Source: Micrasema longulum (taxonomy: Eukaryota; Arthropoda; Insecta; Trichoptera; Brachycentridae). Taken from it: a stretch of 64,000 nt of DNA. Numbering within the stretch: position 1 is the first letter of the stretch; every line of letters begins with the position of its first letter. Below are positions 22,285 to 34,440 of the stretch, piece by piece. The translations under genes and the position numbers were made by a program. The stretch is from the NCBI GenBank assembly GCA_022494885.1, contig JAGVSM010001425.1:1-64000 (forward strand), written 5' to 3'. The notes below the pieces were generated by a model. That model saw nothing but the letters and a program-made list of their open reading frames with translations, was not told the origin of the DNA and ran no database searches.

Positions 22285-22420
22285 TTAAGTCATTAATCAT
22301 CGCTATCCCACGACCCAACATTCCTAATCTCCACAGGCAACTTATTAAACATCTGAAGTCCTTTATGATACAGATTGTTTTGAGTTGCCTGGATTCTTTG
22401 TAGGATAGCGATGAATTTCG
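22285..22420 (-). mobile_element. LINE C-terminal scrap
   Basis: The minus strand reads QATQNNLYHKGLQMFNKLPV, then EIRNVGSWDSDD, the typical LINE protein end with the FNKLP motif. It is only about 135 bp. Confidence 0.7.
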
Positions 22421-22669
22421 TCATCACGCTGAACATCACAGGTATTAGGGCAAAATTTTATTTAAGAAGATATATACATGTACAGAAAATATAAAAAGAA
22501 AATAAGGAAACCCACTAAACCAAAAACCTTAGTTTTTCCTTTCCAAAAAAAAAAAGTAATTATTTGAATTGAAAAAGTAATATGAACGAAAGGATAAGCA
22601 TACGTATTTTTCACACAAAATATATTTACAAAAATAGTTGAATGTTAACATACAATACAAATACATATG

Positions 22670-22830
22670 CATCGGGTTATGGTCCTGTGGCTAGTGTCGC
22701 GGACTTATGGACCAAAGGTCCGTGGTTCGAATCCCACTCTACCTCAACTCGATTCCCATTTTCTAATAGTGAGTCATTTACAACTCGTTGAAAATGGCCC
22801 TAAAAATGAAATATTTATGTAAATCATAAG
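22670..22830 (+). mobile_element. tRNA-derived SINE, family S2
   Basis: The head is GGGTTATGGTCCTGTGGCTA with B box GGTTCGAATCCC (about 22724), then CACTCTACCTCAACTC and CAACTCGTTGAAAA. The order is the same as at 18838. Confidence 0.8.
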
Positions 22831-22960
22831 TACGCAAATATTTATGTTTTATTAAAAAAATAATAAATAAAGCCTTGAATTATTTTTTTCTTAAATGTTT
22901 CGTCAACATTTTCTTTTAAGATCATTCCGGAATCTTATTGAAAATAATATTAATAACATA

Positions 22961-24642
22961 CACCGCAAGACAAATAAATTTACGAGTTCTCAAAAAAAAC
23001 TAAAATTGACATATAATGAATTATTCTTGATATTTAATTAGTTTTTTTTATATTGTTTGACATATGTGATGACTACTCGTTATTTCAAGGTTAAAATAAA
23101 AAATCTTACTCATGAATTGTACTTAGAAATTGCCATTATATATCAGGTATCAGATTACCCGAACCTTAGAGACCCATAACGGTTCATTTATGGTCGAGTG
23201 TTTGTGATGGAATAATAAAAGACATGTTATTTTTTAATTCATATTTAAGAAGTAGGTTCTTATCGCTTTATTTTAAATTAAAGTATTTTACATTTAAACA
23301 TATTTATAACATTTAAACATATTTATAACATTTAGTACTTAGTGAATTCACCTTTATTTTTTATAACATGTAAAATTCTATTATTTAGAGAAGCGTAAAG
23401 CGAATCTAAAATTTCTGATGTTATTTCTTCTTCCCAAACTTGAATTAAGTTTTTTTTTAATTCCTCAATGTTTTTTGATTTTTTTTCCCGACTTTTTTTT
23501 TCATAATCGCCCATAAATTTTCTATCGGGTTCAAATCAGGGCTATTCCCGGGCCACGTCAACGATTTTAAGCCAATTTTCTCCTTGAATTCATTGATCTA
23601 TAAAAAAAACAATAAATTATTTATCATGTGGTCACAAAATGCATTTAAAAATATATATATTTGTACTCACAGTGCGGGCTCTATGGCACGGCGCAGAATC
23701 GTCCTGAAAAATTGGGTCCGCGGTATACTGCGTAATGTCCCTCGATTGTTGGAATAATATGTTTTTTTAACACTTTTTTGTACTGAATGGCATTCATCGT
23801 ACCCTGTACAAAATTTAGAGGTCCTAAACCGTATGCTGTCATGCACCCCAAATCATCACGTAGGGTGAATGTTTAACGGTTCGAGTGACGCACGACGGAT
23901 GATATCTTTCCCCACGTTTTCGTCGAACTATCTTTCTGCCGTCTGGACCAAAAAGGTTGAATTTTGATTCATCAGAGAAAACAACATTTTGCCAATCCTC
24001 CAAGGTCCAATTCTGGTGCTCTTTCGCCCAATCCAGTCTAGCCTTCTTCATTTTGTCCGTGAGTAATGGTTTCTTTGCGGGACTCCGTGCTTGGAAACCA
24101 TGCTCCAACAGCCGCCTGGACACTGTTTTTACTGAAAATGTTGATGTGCTGGTAGACTGCACCTCTGCGTGTATTTCAGGTGCCGTTAAAAATCGATCGC
24201 GCATAACAATTTTTTTTATTAAGCGATCATCTCGGGCAGATGTCACGCGCCCCCGTCCGCTTCCTTTTTTCCGTTCTATGGATCCAGTTTCTTGGATTTT
24301 TTTTAAATAAAAACCTCACTGCACCTTCTGAATACCCAACTCGACGAGATATTTCACAATTAGATATGTTTTCTTGCGACAATGTGATTATTTTGGATTT
24401 TATCGCAATCGACATTTGCTTTGCACTTTCCATGATTGTTGTGTTATGTTCACTCAAACGCGGGTAAAACAAGACTGTTGAGACATTTTAAAATGTAAAT
24501 ATTGTAGAAAGGTGACACATAGTGTCCTTAATTTATTAAACAAAAGAAAGAGGTATCGATAAAGGATTTCTTAGAAAAAGGGTTCAGTAAAGTCAAGGGG
24601 CGCGGTAGCAGGTAAACTCGTAATTTTTTTTGTCTTGCGGTG
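22961..24642 (-). mobile_element. Tc1-like DNA transposon, both ends present, 1682 bp
   Basis: The inverted ends are CACCGCAAGACAAATAAATT on the left and, inverted, CACCGCAAGACAAAAAAAAT on the right, with ACGAGTT following on both sides. TA flanks each end (22959-22960 and 24643-24644), the Tc1/mariner target duplication. A single transposase gene runs on the minus strand (24433-23332). Length, ends and gene make it structurally complete, although the coding frame is broken three times. Confidence 0.92.
23332..24433 (-). pseudogene. Tc1-like transposase, DD34E, one apparent intron, three 1-bp frameshifts
   Basis: The protein would be about 342 residues, normal for Tc1. Start ATG is at 24433. 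The N-terminal helix-turn-helix region reads SNCEISRRVGYSEGAVRFL. The central domain has VVFSDESKFNLFG (first D) and FQDDSAPCH (second D); GNSPDLNPIENLW carries the final E. A 73-nt insert (23670-23598) begins GTGAGT and ends TTTTTTTATAG. Removing it keeps the frame and leaves exactly 34 residues between D and E. Frames break in a T-run at 24297-24304, near 23845 (one base missing inside WGCM) and in an A-run at 23707-23711. Two of the three are homopolymers, so assembly or read error is possible as well as decay. Introns are known in some Tc1-like genes, such as Minos. Confidence 0.9.
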
Positions 24643-25204
24643 TATTTCATCTTCTTATTTATAAGAGATTAATATTTCAAGAATTCCGACATCAGTCTTT
24701 TGATTATAAAAAACAGAATATGAAGACATTCACGAGGCATAATATCCTGGAATAAAAAATAAAAGGATTTAAGAGTACGTTATTTTTTTTCTACTTTAGC
24801 CTTCTTGACATTTTGACAAATAATACATTGAAGTTTTACTATACTGGTTGCTTCTTTACAGACAATTTTACTCGAATTGCAACAGAATAAATAATAAAGC
24901 CTACGAACTACGAACCTATAAACATATTTTTTATAATATAGATCTCTGATCCGCGGTATCAAAATTCAACGTAAGCTGGGGTTTAATTTTTATAAAATCA
25001 AAATAAGTGATATTCACTTTACATTTTCATAATTCTTCGAAAATTTAACGACTCCGTAGAATCAATTATTGATTGTTAGATACACCTTCACATATGCAAG
25101 ATGCACTTTAAATCCTTACATTTGCATAAGTTAGTGCAGCGGTGCGGACCAACGGTAATGCAATGTGCAGAATAGTAAATTTCTAGGGTAATTTTATTTG
25201 CTAC
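24643..25204. other. AT-rich DNA, nothing recognised
   Basis: The ORF 24780-24962 on the minus strand is lysine/tyrosine-rich from composition. There is no repeat match. Confidence 0.3.
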
Positions 25205-25305
25205 GGAATTTTATATATTCCCCAGAGTCTGGAGTGGAACCTGGTCCGTAAGACTAATCATATTGTTTTCGTGTAGTAAATGATTGCGATACGCGATGGT
25301 TTATC
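25205..25305 (+). mobile_element. SINE S1 body fragment
   Basis: CAGAGTCTGGAGTGGAACCT and AAGACTAATCATATTGTTTT align with the SINE body; the head is not recognisable. Confidence 0.55.
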
Positions 25306-26080
25306 GATATTAAATACTTAGGACTAACAATAGACAGACAATTGACATGCACAATTCATATCAACAATTTAATTAGCAAAGTGGCGACTTTATCGAGTCT
25401 TTTTTTTTTAAATCAAAAACTTTGTTCCAATAAAGGAAAAAAATGAATGTATGAAGCCTATGTAAAAACTAAAATATGTTATATGCAACTACTATGGGGA
25501 ACAGGATATCAAAATGACATAAACAGACTACAAAGACAGCAAAATAAAATATCAAAGTTAGTATATGACCTTCCCTATCTAACAGCAACTAAAGAACTTT
25601 TAAAACAAACTAAACTATTAAATGTAACTGAACTCTTTAAACTAGAATCCTTAAAATTTATTCATAAATTAGCCACTGATGTAATTGTAGACGAAGAATT
25701 AAAACTTGAAAAAAACTGTAGTTAACGTGAACACAATACGAGAATATTAGAAAAATACCATATACAACCCTTTAAAATGAGAAAAGGACAATCGAGACTA
25801 ATAAACCATGGACTGAAATTATACAATAAACTACCAGACAAAACTAAACAAAAGACTCAGACAACAGGTGCGAAGGTTTTTACGGTCACTGTTATCAATA
25901 TTATGTATCAAATCCAACATACACGGTATCACCCAAAAAAGATATATAATATTGACTCAGACAATCTTTACAAAAGATGTTTAAAATATTATTATTAACA
26001 GTAGAATGTGAATTTTAAAAGTAAAAATATTTTGTTCAATATATGTAATCCGTAAGGGTTTATCAATGAAATTTAATTTT
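25306..26080 (+). mobile_element. LINE 3' half-tail, family J5 (jockey/CR1-like)
   Basis: It reads IKYLGLTIDRQLTCTIHINN (about 25310), then an ORF 25447-25725 with YMQLLWGTGY and INRLQRQQNKISKLVYDLP. After a stop, a second ORF (25777-25998) has SRLINHGLKLYNKLPDKTK, the usual terminal motif. The 3' UTR contains the hairpin AATCC-GTAA-GGGTT (26047-26060). It is one of the longer and less damaged LINE tails here, with only one or two stops. Confidence 0.85.
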
Positions 26081-26329
26081 TTTTTAAAAAAAAATACGGT
26101 GTTTTATAGAAAACATTTTTTTCCGTTTGGTGTTTAGGTGGTGTATTTTGCAAAAGAGGTATTTCCTGACCAAACTTTTCTGACGATTGAACTTTTTTGA
26201 GCCGTTCTTTTTACCCCTTTGCGTTTCTGCAGATCTCCGTGTAAGTCATCTTAAAATTAACCTGATACTGCAATATTGATTGATACCATTTCTTTCAACG
26301 GTCTACTTGGTAAAATAAAATACTCCCCT

Positions 26330-26815
26330 ATATGTTCCCTCGACCTGCGGCTAAGTGGTCTATGTTTGATAGAACGGACTTTAGCCTATTGCGAGCGTTT
26401 GCCTGGTACTTTTCTCCTCGAAATTACTAAAATGCCCATATGCACGCTAAGATACTGCATCTATCGATCTGGAAAAGCGATGGTATATATAAGTATAACC
26501 TTTCACAGCCAAGTAATTTTCTTATCTAAATCAATACTTGTTTAAAATGGCTAATTTAATGTCAAAAAAGTCGTATTAATATGTTACAATTCGTGAGTTA
26601 TCTCCTGTCTCCGTCCTGCTCAGTTAGTGGGGCGTAAAGCGAAACGACAAAAAAAGGTGACGCGTATGCTGAAGGGAACGATATACTAAATAGAACTTTC
26701 AGTAATGCAAACCTATGTAAACAGTCCGTGCTTTTTACTGTTCTACTTGTTTGCTCGTCAAAGTTGACGTGACGATACTTGCTATCTCCACTGGTCCAAC
26801 CTTGTCCTTTAGGGA
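26330..26815 (-). repeat. Repeat E, uninterrupted (empty-site) copy
   Basis: This is the inverted match to 6625-7001 joined directly to 7641-7770. The join falls at GCATATGGGCATTTT-type sequence (read on the minus strand), where the other copy carries the 639-bp hAT-like element. Shared blocks include AGTTAGTGGGGCGTAAAGCG-like and GGTGACGCGTATGC. Confidence 0.75.
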
Positions 26816-28092
26816 CGACTTTTTAGCTCGAATTTGTGTGGAGTGTTATCTCTATATATTATATCTCAACGATAAGTTCATCGATTGTCAAAAATAAATC
26901 CACCTTTCTTTCGCAAAATCTATCGAGGTAAGTTAAGCCTCTATTGGTCGTGGAAGATTTTTGTTAGAACAGCGTTGCTGCATTGTGCAAATCGGGACAT
27001 TATAGGTTTTGTTGGGATAGACACAGACGGCTCAATAAAATCATATCAATCTGACTCAAGCTGATGTCTGTACTTATATAGTACACATTGTATTTACTTA
27101 GCTGGTGGTAGAAATTACTTACTCCAAAGGAAGAAATATACATACCTAGAGCTCAGATGCATTTAGCCATCTGGTAAAATCCCCATAGATTCAATTTTAA
27201 TGTTTTTCGCTATTCCAAAATCGTGTATTTTTTTAAAAGGGTCATTAATGGTATAAATAGAATTTCGCTTAAATCTCAGGATGTCGCGTGGGAAGAATAA
27301 AATAAATTATTTTTTGTATTAACTTACCCCTCATGTTGTTACTACGTCACTATGACGTAATACTTAGTTGAAATAAATGCGGTAGCTTTTAAATGTAATA
27401 GTATAATGGCTTTTTGTAATGTCTGTTGCATAATAAACCAATATACAACTTCTTCATGTGTTGACAATTGATCTGGTGGTCTTCGAATAATCCTTCGCTG
27501 TCTGCTACTAACTACTACTTGTACATCGGCATATAAAACTGCTATCGAAGTGTGCTCGTGTTTGTTATTTTTATTCAGAGGTTAAACTTTTTACTTTTTA
27601 CTTCTTATCAATGAGGCAGGGTTTTTATTTCACCCGGTGATATTAAAATAGCATATGATTGTACAAACAGAGCCTTGTAGAATTATGTCTGTTGGCATGT
27701 ACTCGTATTTTGTGGTGGAGATAAATACTACGCGGTAGATAAGGGAGACCATGCCTTTCTTTGTTGATTAACTGCATCACGCACCACGCCACAACAGACT
27801 GCGTTTTACTAAAACATCAAACCGACACATTGTACTTTGTGTATTTCCACGTATCGACTTTTCAGATTAACTCGTATAACTAGAAATAAAACAAATCTCC
27901 GATCATTATTTCTTTTTCACTTCTCTCTCTCGAGAAGAATGATAAGTATTGCTGTCATCTATCGTTCTATGCATTTTTAAATAAAGACTTAAAGTAATCG
28001 ACATATGCATACACAAATACATGCCTTGAGCCCTCAAAAGTGACGACACTTAACTCATGCCCTACGCGTATTAGCCGTTTTTCGACGCCGGC
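26816..28092. other. Unique DNA, nothing recognised
   Basis: AT-rich with no repeat match in the window and no ORF over 60 codons that I can support. Confidence 0.3.
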
Positions 28093-28095
28093 CAG

Positions 28096-28799
28096 TAGCT
28101 CAATCACAAATAACTATCGACGTGCTAATAAGCGACGTGTTAACGATTTCTCAGCACGGTTGTTTATCATATTCGCGATCACAATGCAACATCCGTGAAC
28201 GCCTAATATTAAATGTCAAAATATTTACGTTTCGCGACGTATAATCCTACTGCGCAATCACATATTTGAATTTCACCGGTGTAAATATGGAAAATATTCC
28301 AAATCTTCTATTTTTATTTACTTTATTACTGTCATCAAAAACATTTTTCACTTTGTGGTATAACTTTTTACACTTGTATGTTTATAAATTTATATAAACC
28401 ACTTTAATTAAAGTGGTTTATACAAATTTATAAACATTTAAGTGTAATTATTTATCATGCTATTTATTGCATTAAGCCAGCGGTTGACAAGCCAAATGTC
28501 AAGAAAAGCAGTCGCCATAGTAATTGTAATTTAATTTTCACTTTTTTGTATTAGATACTCCTTACTATTTTGAAAATGCAATATATTGTATTATTTTTTA
28601 TATTAAGCGCCGATTTTTCGCCAGTGAACTGCATTTATGTACGAGGAAAACCAAAAAACAAACCGACACGAGCGTTGACTACGAGAGATTACGCACGCGT
28701 TGGCTTATGACTGCGATAACTTAAGCATGTTCATTATTGTTCATCGTGATCGCATGTTTTTAAACACGTCAGTCACGATAGTCTTTTGTGATTGAGCTA
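28096..28799 (+). mobile_element. MITE family B, copy 2 (704 bp, carries a nested insert)
   Basis: It begins TAGCTCAATCACAAATAACT and ends TTTGTGATTGAGCTA, flanked by CAG (28093-28095) and CTG (28800-28802). It is collinear with copy 1 except for about 125 extra bases at 28320-28448. Several point differences and a short insertion (AAACCAAAAAACA near 28648) separate the two copies. Confidence 0.85.
28320..28448. mobile_element. Palindromic insert nested in MITE B copy 2
   Basis: It contains a near-perfect 78-bp palindrome (about 28369-28446), with TTACACTTGTATGTTTATAA mirrored by TTATAAACATTTAAGTGTAA and CCACTTTAATTAAAGTGG at the centre. It is absent from copy 1, so it arrived after the copies diverged. 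Confidence 0.75.
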
Positions 28800-28802
28800 C
28801 TG

Positions 28803-29499
28803 GTATATATTAGCTTAGTAACTATGGGTACGTTTTCATGTCAATACTTTTTTAAACGTTTTACTCTTTAGGGCGCGTCTATGTATTAATATGTCGATGC
28901 TTAAAGTTATAGGCAATAAAATCAAATATAATATTCTGTTATTTTTTTAGAAACAGTCTACCTTTTGTCAGCACTGGGCGATGCGATAGTGTAAACATAA
29001 AATCGGTCCATTAATTTCAAGTAAAATAAGCCAATCGCGGCTGCCCGTTACGCTCATTGGCCAGGAGTAGCGTGACGTGTCACAGTCAAGGTCATTCGAC
29101 ATGACAGTTTGTTTTACTATTACAAAACGGATTTTATCATTTTCTAATTATTTTATTCCACGAATTCCCTATCTATTTACTTGAGACATTTAATAATAAC
29201 AAATTTGTCAATTTCGTACCCGATACCAGAATCGATTTTGTTTTTTGTATATTTACTAATTAACATATTTAATTTCTGATATACTTTTTACACTCCTCGC
29301 GAAATGTTTACTATGTTTAATTTTACTTTTTATTTATTTTATTTTATGAGGTAATTCAACAAAGATCAAGTATGTACTAGAAAACATACAATTTGTAGGT
29401 ATTAGTCGATACAATATAACATGCATACAGGAAATAGGATGTATTTTTTTTTCTTAAACGCGGTAAAAATTAAAGCATTGAATGTACGACAAAGTTTTT
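28803..29499. other. Unique AT-rich DNA
   Basis: Nothing recognised beyond a moderately CpG-rich stretch at 29035-29105 (GCTGCCCGTTACGCTCATTG, GCGTGACGTGTCAC). Confidence 0.3.
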
Positions 29500-29760
29500 T
29501 AAAATATATGAAAAAAAAACAAAATTTTAAAATGAAAACAGACTACTTTGAACGACGTCACTTGTTTATATGATACAATCATGAATTCCGCTTTACGGTA
29601 GGTCAGTGGACCAATCGGCAGAACTCACCGAGAAGAAGCGGAAGAGAACTGTGACGTCATACGCGGAGTAATTTCAGATACACAAAACTTTAAAAATCAA
29701 AGCGCTGATAATACGATACGTGAAGATAATTTTTTTGCTTAGTTCAATAGTCTATTAACA
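29500..29760 (+). repeat. Repeat F, copy 1
   Basis: It matches 57480-57740 in inverted orientation. Landmarks are TTTGAACGACGTCAC against GTCGTTCAAAG, AACTCACCGAGAAGA against TCTTCGGTGAGTT, and AGCGCTGATAATACGATAC against GTATCGTATTATCAGCGCT. Class unknown, no ORF. Confidence 0.7.
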
Positions 29761-29814
29761 AATATATATTTTTTTAATCACGAAACTTCCTCATTAAAGA
29801 ATTACTCAAAATAT

Positions 29815-29940
29815 TTCATAGTCCCTGAACTGGTACTTGAAGCGTAAGACTGACCATCTTATCTTCTTGGATTGGTGTAACTATGTACTGCCCTATGCAC
29901 TATTAGGTGCGGAATGGGAATGATGAAGATTCATTCCTTT
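29815..29940 (+). mobile_element. SINE S1 body fragment
   Basis: CCCTGAACTGGTACTTGAAG, GACTGACCATCTTATCTTC and CTGCCCTATGCACTATTAGG align with the SINE body and end; the tRNA-like head is missing. Confidence 0.75.
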
Positions 29941-32900
29941 GTTCGCCAAAGTTGGGAGAGTAACATAAAATATTATGTCGATTTTGTTATTTCGGCAATA
30001 TATGTTATATTCCCGACACATGCGGGCTAAAGGTGTGTGGTATGTTGCATTGCTTTAAAAAAACAAAGGCAGTTTAAATGCTGTCCCGACGTCTGAGTTT
30101 TCTAAATTCCCCATTTATTTGTATTTTATTAAGGAGGTTAGTATCTACTTTATAGTTTCATATTTAATAATAAAAATTTGAATTTGATAATTAATTAAAA
30201 AAGATAAATTTTATATCGAAAACGCGGCGTTTTGTCAGGTATCAAAATGAAAAAGAATTTGCTCATAATTTGAATTTGAACGTGGGTTAGAAATTTGGGA
30301 CTTATATGTTGACGTTTTACTTTATCAATGGGTTATATTGTTTACGTTTGTCTGATAATCGTAACTGTAAGACTGCAGTATTCTTTTTTTGAACTGTTGA
30401 AGAAGCTGACGACTTCAACGGCAGCTGTCGTGCCAATTTTCGTCCAAGAATGACATCGAACGACGAAAATTTTAACTTCAAACGGAAATGTATTCCATTC
30501 AAAACTAAAAAACAACGCTATTGTAGTTTCATAATAAACTTTAAATAGGTTTATATGTAATGTCGTCTATCAATAAAATGGCAATATTTGTGTCTGTCTG
30601 AAACTAGAAGCAGAGAAGAAAACACAAAAAATGACTTTGAAATAACCTGTAAACGAAATATTAGTGTCAATTTGGTCGCAGTTTGCTTCGAAAAGTTTCT
30701 AGTAATTTACCCAAAGTACTCTTAGGATTCTAAGAAAGTCGAAGATAATGGATGTCTTTGCAAGCCAAAAGTTTTTCTCGCCTTCTAGGTAGTCAAACCA
30801 GTTAGATTCAGTAAATATTCCTCCGTACTATACAGGACGTACTATACAAGGTTTACATATTTTGCGGTTTTAGAATACACAGTATTTAAATTTCAGACTC
30901 CGAAGTCGTGCAGGCGCAGACGTGAGCATTGGCCTGAAATTAAACGTAGTTATGCGGAAAGCAGCCAGTCTACAATTTCCAAAAATATCGGTGTTATCGG
31001 GTGCCGTAAGGTCAATTCTTTGTTTTGCTCAAAACAGTTTTTGTACGAAAAACCGTAATAATCACCTTTTGAAAGTATTGTTGATCACAAAAACGGTATT
31101 TCTCTCAAGAGTAATAATTCTCTAGAGAAGCCCTTAAGGGTGTAGTGAGGTGAAACGTAAGAAAAATTAGGAAATCATACGATTTTGCCATTTAAAAACG
31201 AATGTTTTTTAAAAATCACGCAATAATAAAAAAATAAAAAAGGTAAATTAGATACAAATAATTATTTTTGAAGGTATTTATAATAAAAATATACTTAAAA
31301 GTTTTATGTAACTAATATAATTTTTTTAAAACAATATGATAGATCTGACGTGATAAATGACCAATAGTATGACAGCCCGCGCATCGGAACCACAAACGCT
31401 AAATTCACCTAACATTATACGGACGTTACAGGTAACTAAATCAACTAAATTCGTACGAACATCATGTCATTACGCATGTTAAAAGTGACATTACGAACGA
31501 ACTTCAAATCTGCGCATGCGTTGGTAATGCCCGGAGTATGTATATTATCTTCTCCCTCTGACGCACTATTCACCGGTATGAAGCGTCGTCTGTCTCGCTC
31601 AAATGACGATTTTAGGAGATATGGTATATTTCATACAAATTCAGAGTAAAGCATTGTGCAAAACATAATATGTACGATTGCGCACGCGTGCCAAGATGAG
31701 AAAATTGTCCGCAAGAGTCGATTTCGCTAAATCTTTTGGCGCTAGTACTGAATATTATGATGTTTACGAGTATAATATTGCAACGAATCCCTGTTTCTTT
31801 GTACGAATAACATATTTTTACTATCAATAAAATTATTAATTTATTGACACATATTTTTACTTGGCGTGCGGAAAATAACGATGATTTTTACTTGGCAGTG
31901 CTGCACTGCACTTATGCACATACTAAGGAACTGCCTCTGGTTTGAACCCCATTAAAAATCATTTAAACTGGTCAAATACATATTTAAATTCGTTTATGTG
32001 TCATTAAAAAATGAATGCACGCATTATTTATCGTTTGTCGAAGTAAAGAACATTCCAACTGTTGTGTAGATTTGATTATTCAAACTTTTCACAAAAGTGC
32101 TACAATCTCAGTTTCACTTTTCTACGGCTGGCCGCTTGCTGCATAACTACGTTCAATTTATTGTCAATTCTAAAGCAAGTTTGTTCGTGTTTTTATATCA
32201 TCGAAACCATGTGACGTAAGTGCGTTGTTTATTGATTACACGACACTGGTACGTAAAAATATTTTAACAGTGAGATCTATCGACGGGCGGTGGTTCAAGG
32301 AAACAAACAACCTGAAAGCCGGTTCGTCTTTCTTTCGTGATTGATTGTCTTTTTCAGTGTATAAAGCTGATACTGTCGTATCGAAAGTTCGTTGCTCAAC
32401 ATTTTGTACTTAATACAATATTCATTATACGTTTTCTATATGAAACCGTTCGCGAAGAAAGTAACAGTACCATACATCTAATGTCTTCCCCAGTCAACAA
32501 ATAATTTCACTGTTTTTTTCCATTTAATATTTGGTAAAAGACTATCAAACCAAGCCAATAAAAATTGATGCATCGTATTATCATCGCTGTATCGTGAAAA
32601 CGTGCATTGTAAATATCATAAAAACCAATTGCCGCCTTTATAACGCCCAATTACTGAGGAATTAGAAAAAGGTGATTGTACTGACCGTGCGGTATTTGAT
32701 TGATCACACATTGACAATACTGCAGGGCAGGGCGAACCGTGTACAGAAGCGATTATGCGCAGCTTACATATTTGACTATCCATAATAATGTTTTACTGTT
32801 TACTTTATTTACAGAAAAACAAATAAATAATTACTATTTCTTATAAATCATTGCCACCATTTGTATTTTTCTCCAAATACAAATAAAAATATTAATAAAG

Positions 32901-33554
32901 CGCGCCCAGCGCCGGCAATGAGTTAAAACACTAGCCAATTACTCGAACTTATTTCTTTGTACAAATTAGTGTACTACATTTTGAACATCTTAAACCCAGT
33001 GGCGGGATTTTTCTCCAAGATTAAACTTGCGGATTACACAAATTCTTTGAAGATTATCGATTTGGAAAACATTATTTCGAACATTATTTTTTAAGGACTA
33101 TTTATCTTTGAGATGATACTTTTGACGTATAACTCGCAACACACGTGGCGCTCGACGCGGCCGTTTTTGGCATTATTTATTTCTAGAACAAATCAGCTAG
33201 TTGACATTTCAATCGTAATGAGAATACCTCATACTTACTGAATTCATTGTGAAATTTTTATAATTTTTTATACAAGGTATGTGTTAAATTAATGGATAAT
33301 ATAGCTACACAATATAATGTACCACAAATTTACGTAGTTTTAGTTAATTATATTGATGAGAGTTGTTGTATCACACAGAACCACAGAAAAAATAGCAATT
33401 TATTTTACACTCGTATATCACTTACATTATATTATGTACCTGCCATATGGGGAGTACAATGATAGCTTTAAATGATTCTTTGTTTTATCATTTCCGTGGT
33501 TTGATTGTAAAGAAACATTACATTTTCGCTTAGTTAGTTTAAAAAAAATGATAG
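29941..33554. other. 3.6-kb repeat-poor unique segment without an identified gene
   Basis: This is the longest stretch with no match to any other part of the window. Unrecognised ORFs of about 60-70 codons lie at 30317-30502 (minus), 30922-31125, 31464-31649 and 31612-31827 (minus). None shows a domain motif. GTGTATAAAGCTGATACTG near 32357 contains a TATA-like box without a good initiator. It could be intronic or intergenic host DNA. Confidence 0.35.
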
Positions 33555-33630
33555 TGTATATGCGAAACTGAAGAAAGGCACAAGTCTTTATGAACAGCTT
33601 CGGGAAAGGGGTGGGTGCTTTCATTGGATG
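33555..33630 (-). repeat. Repeat G, inverted match to 8281-8350
   Basis: The minus strand reads GAAAGCACCCACCCCTTTCC, then GTTCATAAAGACTTGT, matching 8285-8340 with a few changes. Only these two copies are visible. Confidence 0.6.
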
Positions 33631-33664
33631 CGAATCGTGGTACGTCACCAGGGCCCAAAACTGC

Positions 33665-33825
33665 AAAATATTGAGTTTGGAGAATAGGTGTCTCAGAAGA
33701 ATCTAAGGTATGCGTTGGTTTGAGGAACTTTGTGAGGAATGAAGTAATGAGAAAACGGACGCAGCGAACTCCGGTGTCAACCGTCATCAAGCGGAGGCGA
33801 AACGGTTGGCTGGGCCATAATAATA
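33665..33825 (+). mobile_element. LINE fragment, RTE-like, abutting a CR1-like tail
   Basis: It reads RLENRCLRRI, GMRWFEEL, then after a frame shift RNEVMRKRTQRTPVSTVIKR and RRNGWLGH. It ends at 33824, exactly where the opposite-strand LINE 3' end (33826) begins, so the latter probably inserted into it. Confidence 0.75.
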
Positions 33826-34440
33826 TTTGGCTGATTTATATAGCGCCATTTTAGTAAAAAATCATCTCAAGGGCGCTTTAAAATTGTATATCTAAACTTT
33901 CATTCTAACTAAACTTAAGTGATATATTATATTTCCAGATTTAAAATTGAGGGTATGATAGTTTAAAGAAGTAGGATTTCAGTTGGGATCTGAACTGACT
34001 GGGACTGTCGATGATTCGTAAGTTTGAAGGCAATCGGTTCCAGGCAGAGGGGCCGGCGGCGGCCAAAGCGCGATCTCCAAATCTAGCGTTTGGGGAGCGC
34101 CGGATTTCGACAAGTTTTCCTCTTCCTGAATCAAATGCTGACCTAAGAGTAGATTTTCTTTGACATGTATTTTCCCTAATAAAAAGGTCCGATAGGTATT
34201 TTGGAGCCATTTCATGAAGGGATTTGAATACTGTCACAGCTTGTATTTTACTCTCTCTGGGCTTTTTAACCAGTGCAAATCTCGAAGATGTTGTGAGATG
34301 TGAGAATATTTTTTTACTCCCGTAATAAGCCTTGCTGCTGCATTGAAAACAGATTGAAGTTTATTAGTTTGATATTTTGGGAGATTCGCGTATATTCCAT
34401 TGTCGTATACCTGAAAACCTTTTGCCTTTTGATATATTTA
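33826..34440 (-). mobile_element. CR1-like LINE C-terminus and 3' end, copy 1
   Basis: The minus strand reads YDNGIYANLPKYQTNKLQ, NAAARLITGVKKYSHISQHL and LHWLKSPERVKYK. An open stretch of 98 codons (34237-33941) follows with SLHEMAPKYLSDLF and GDRALAAAGPSAWNRLP, diagnostic of CR1-type LINEs. The 3' end carries AGCGCC and GGCGCT arms 36 nt apart overall (33842-33877), then TATATAA. A second copy with an identical spacing lies at 37965-38500. Confidence 0.88.
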
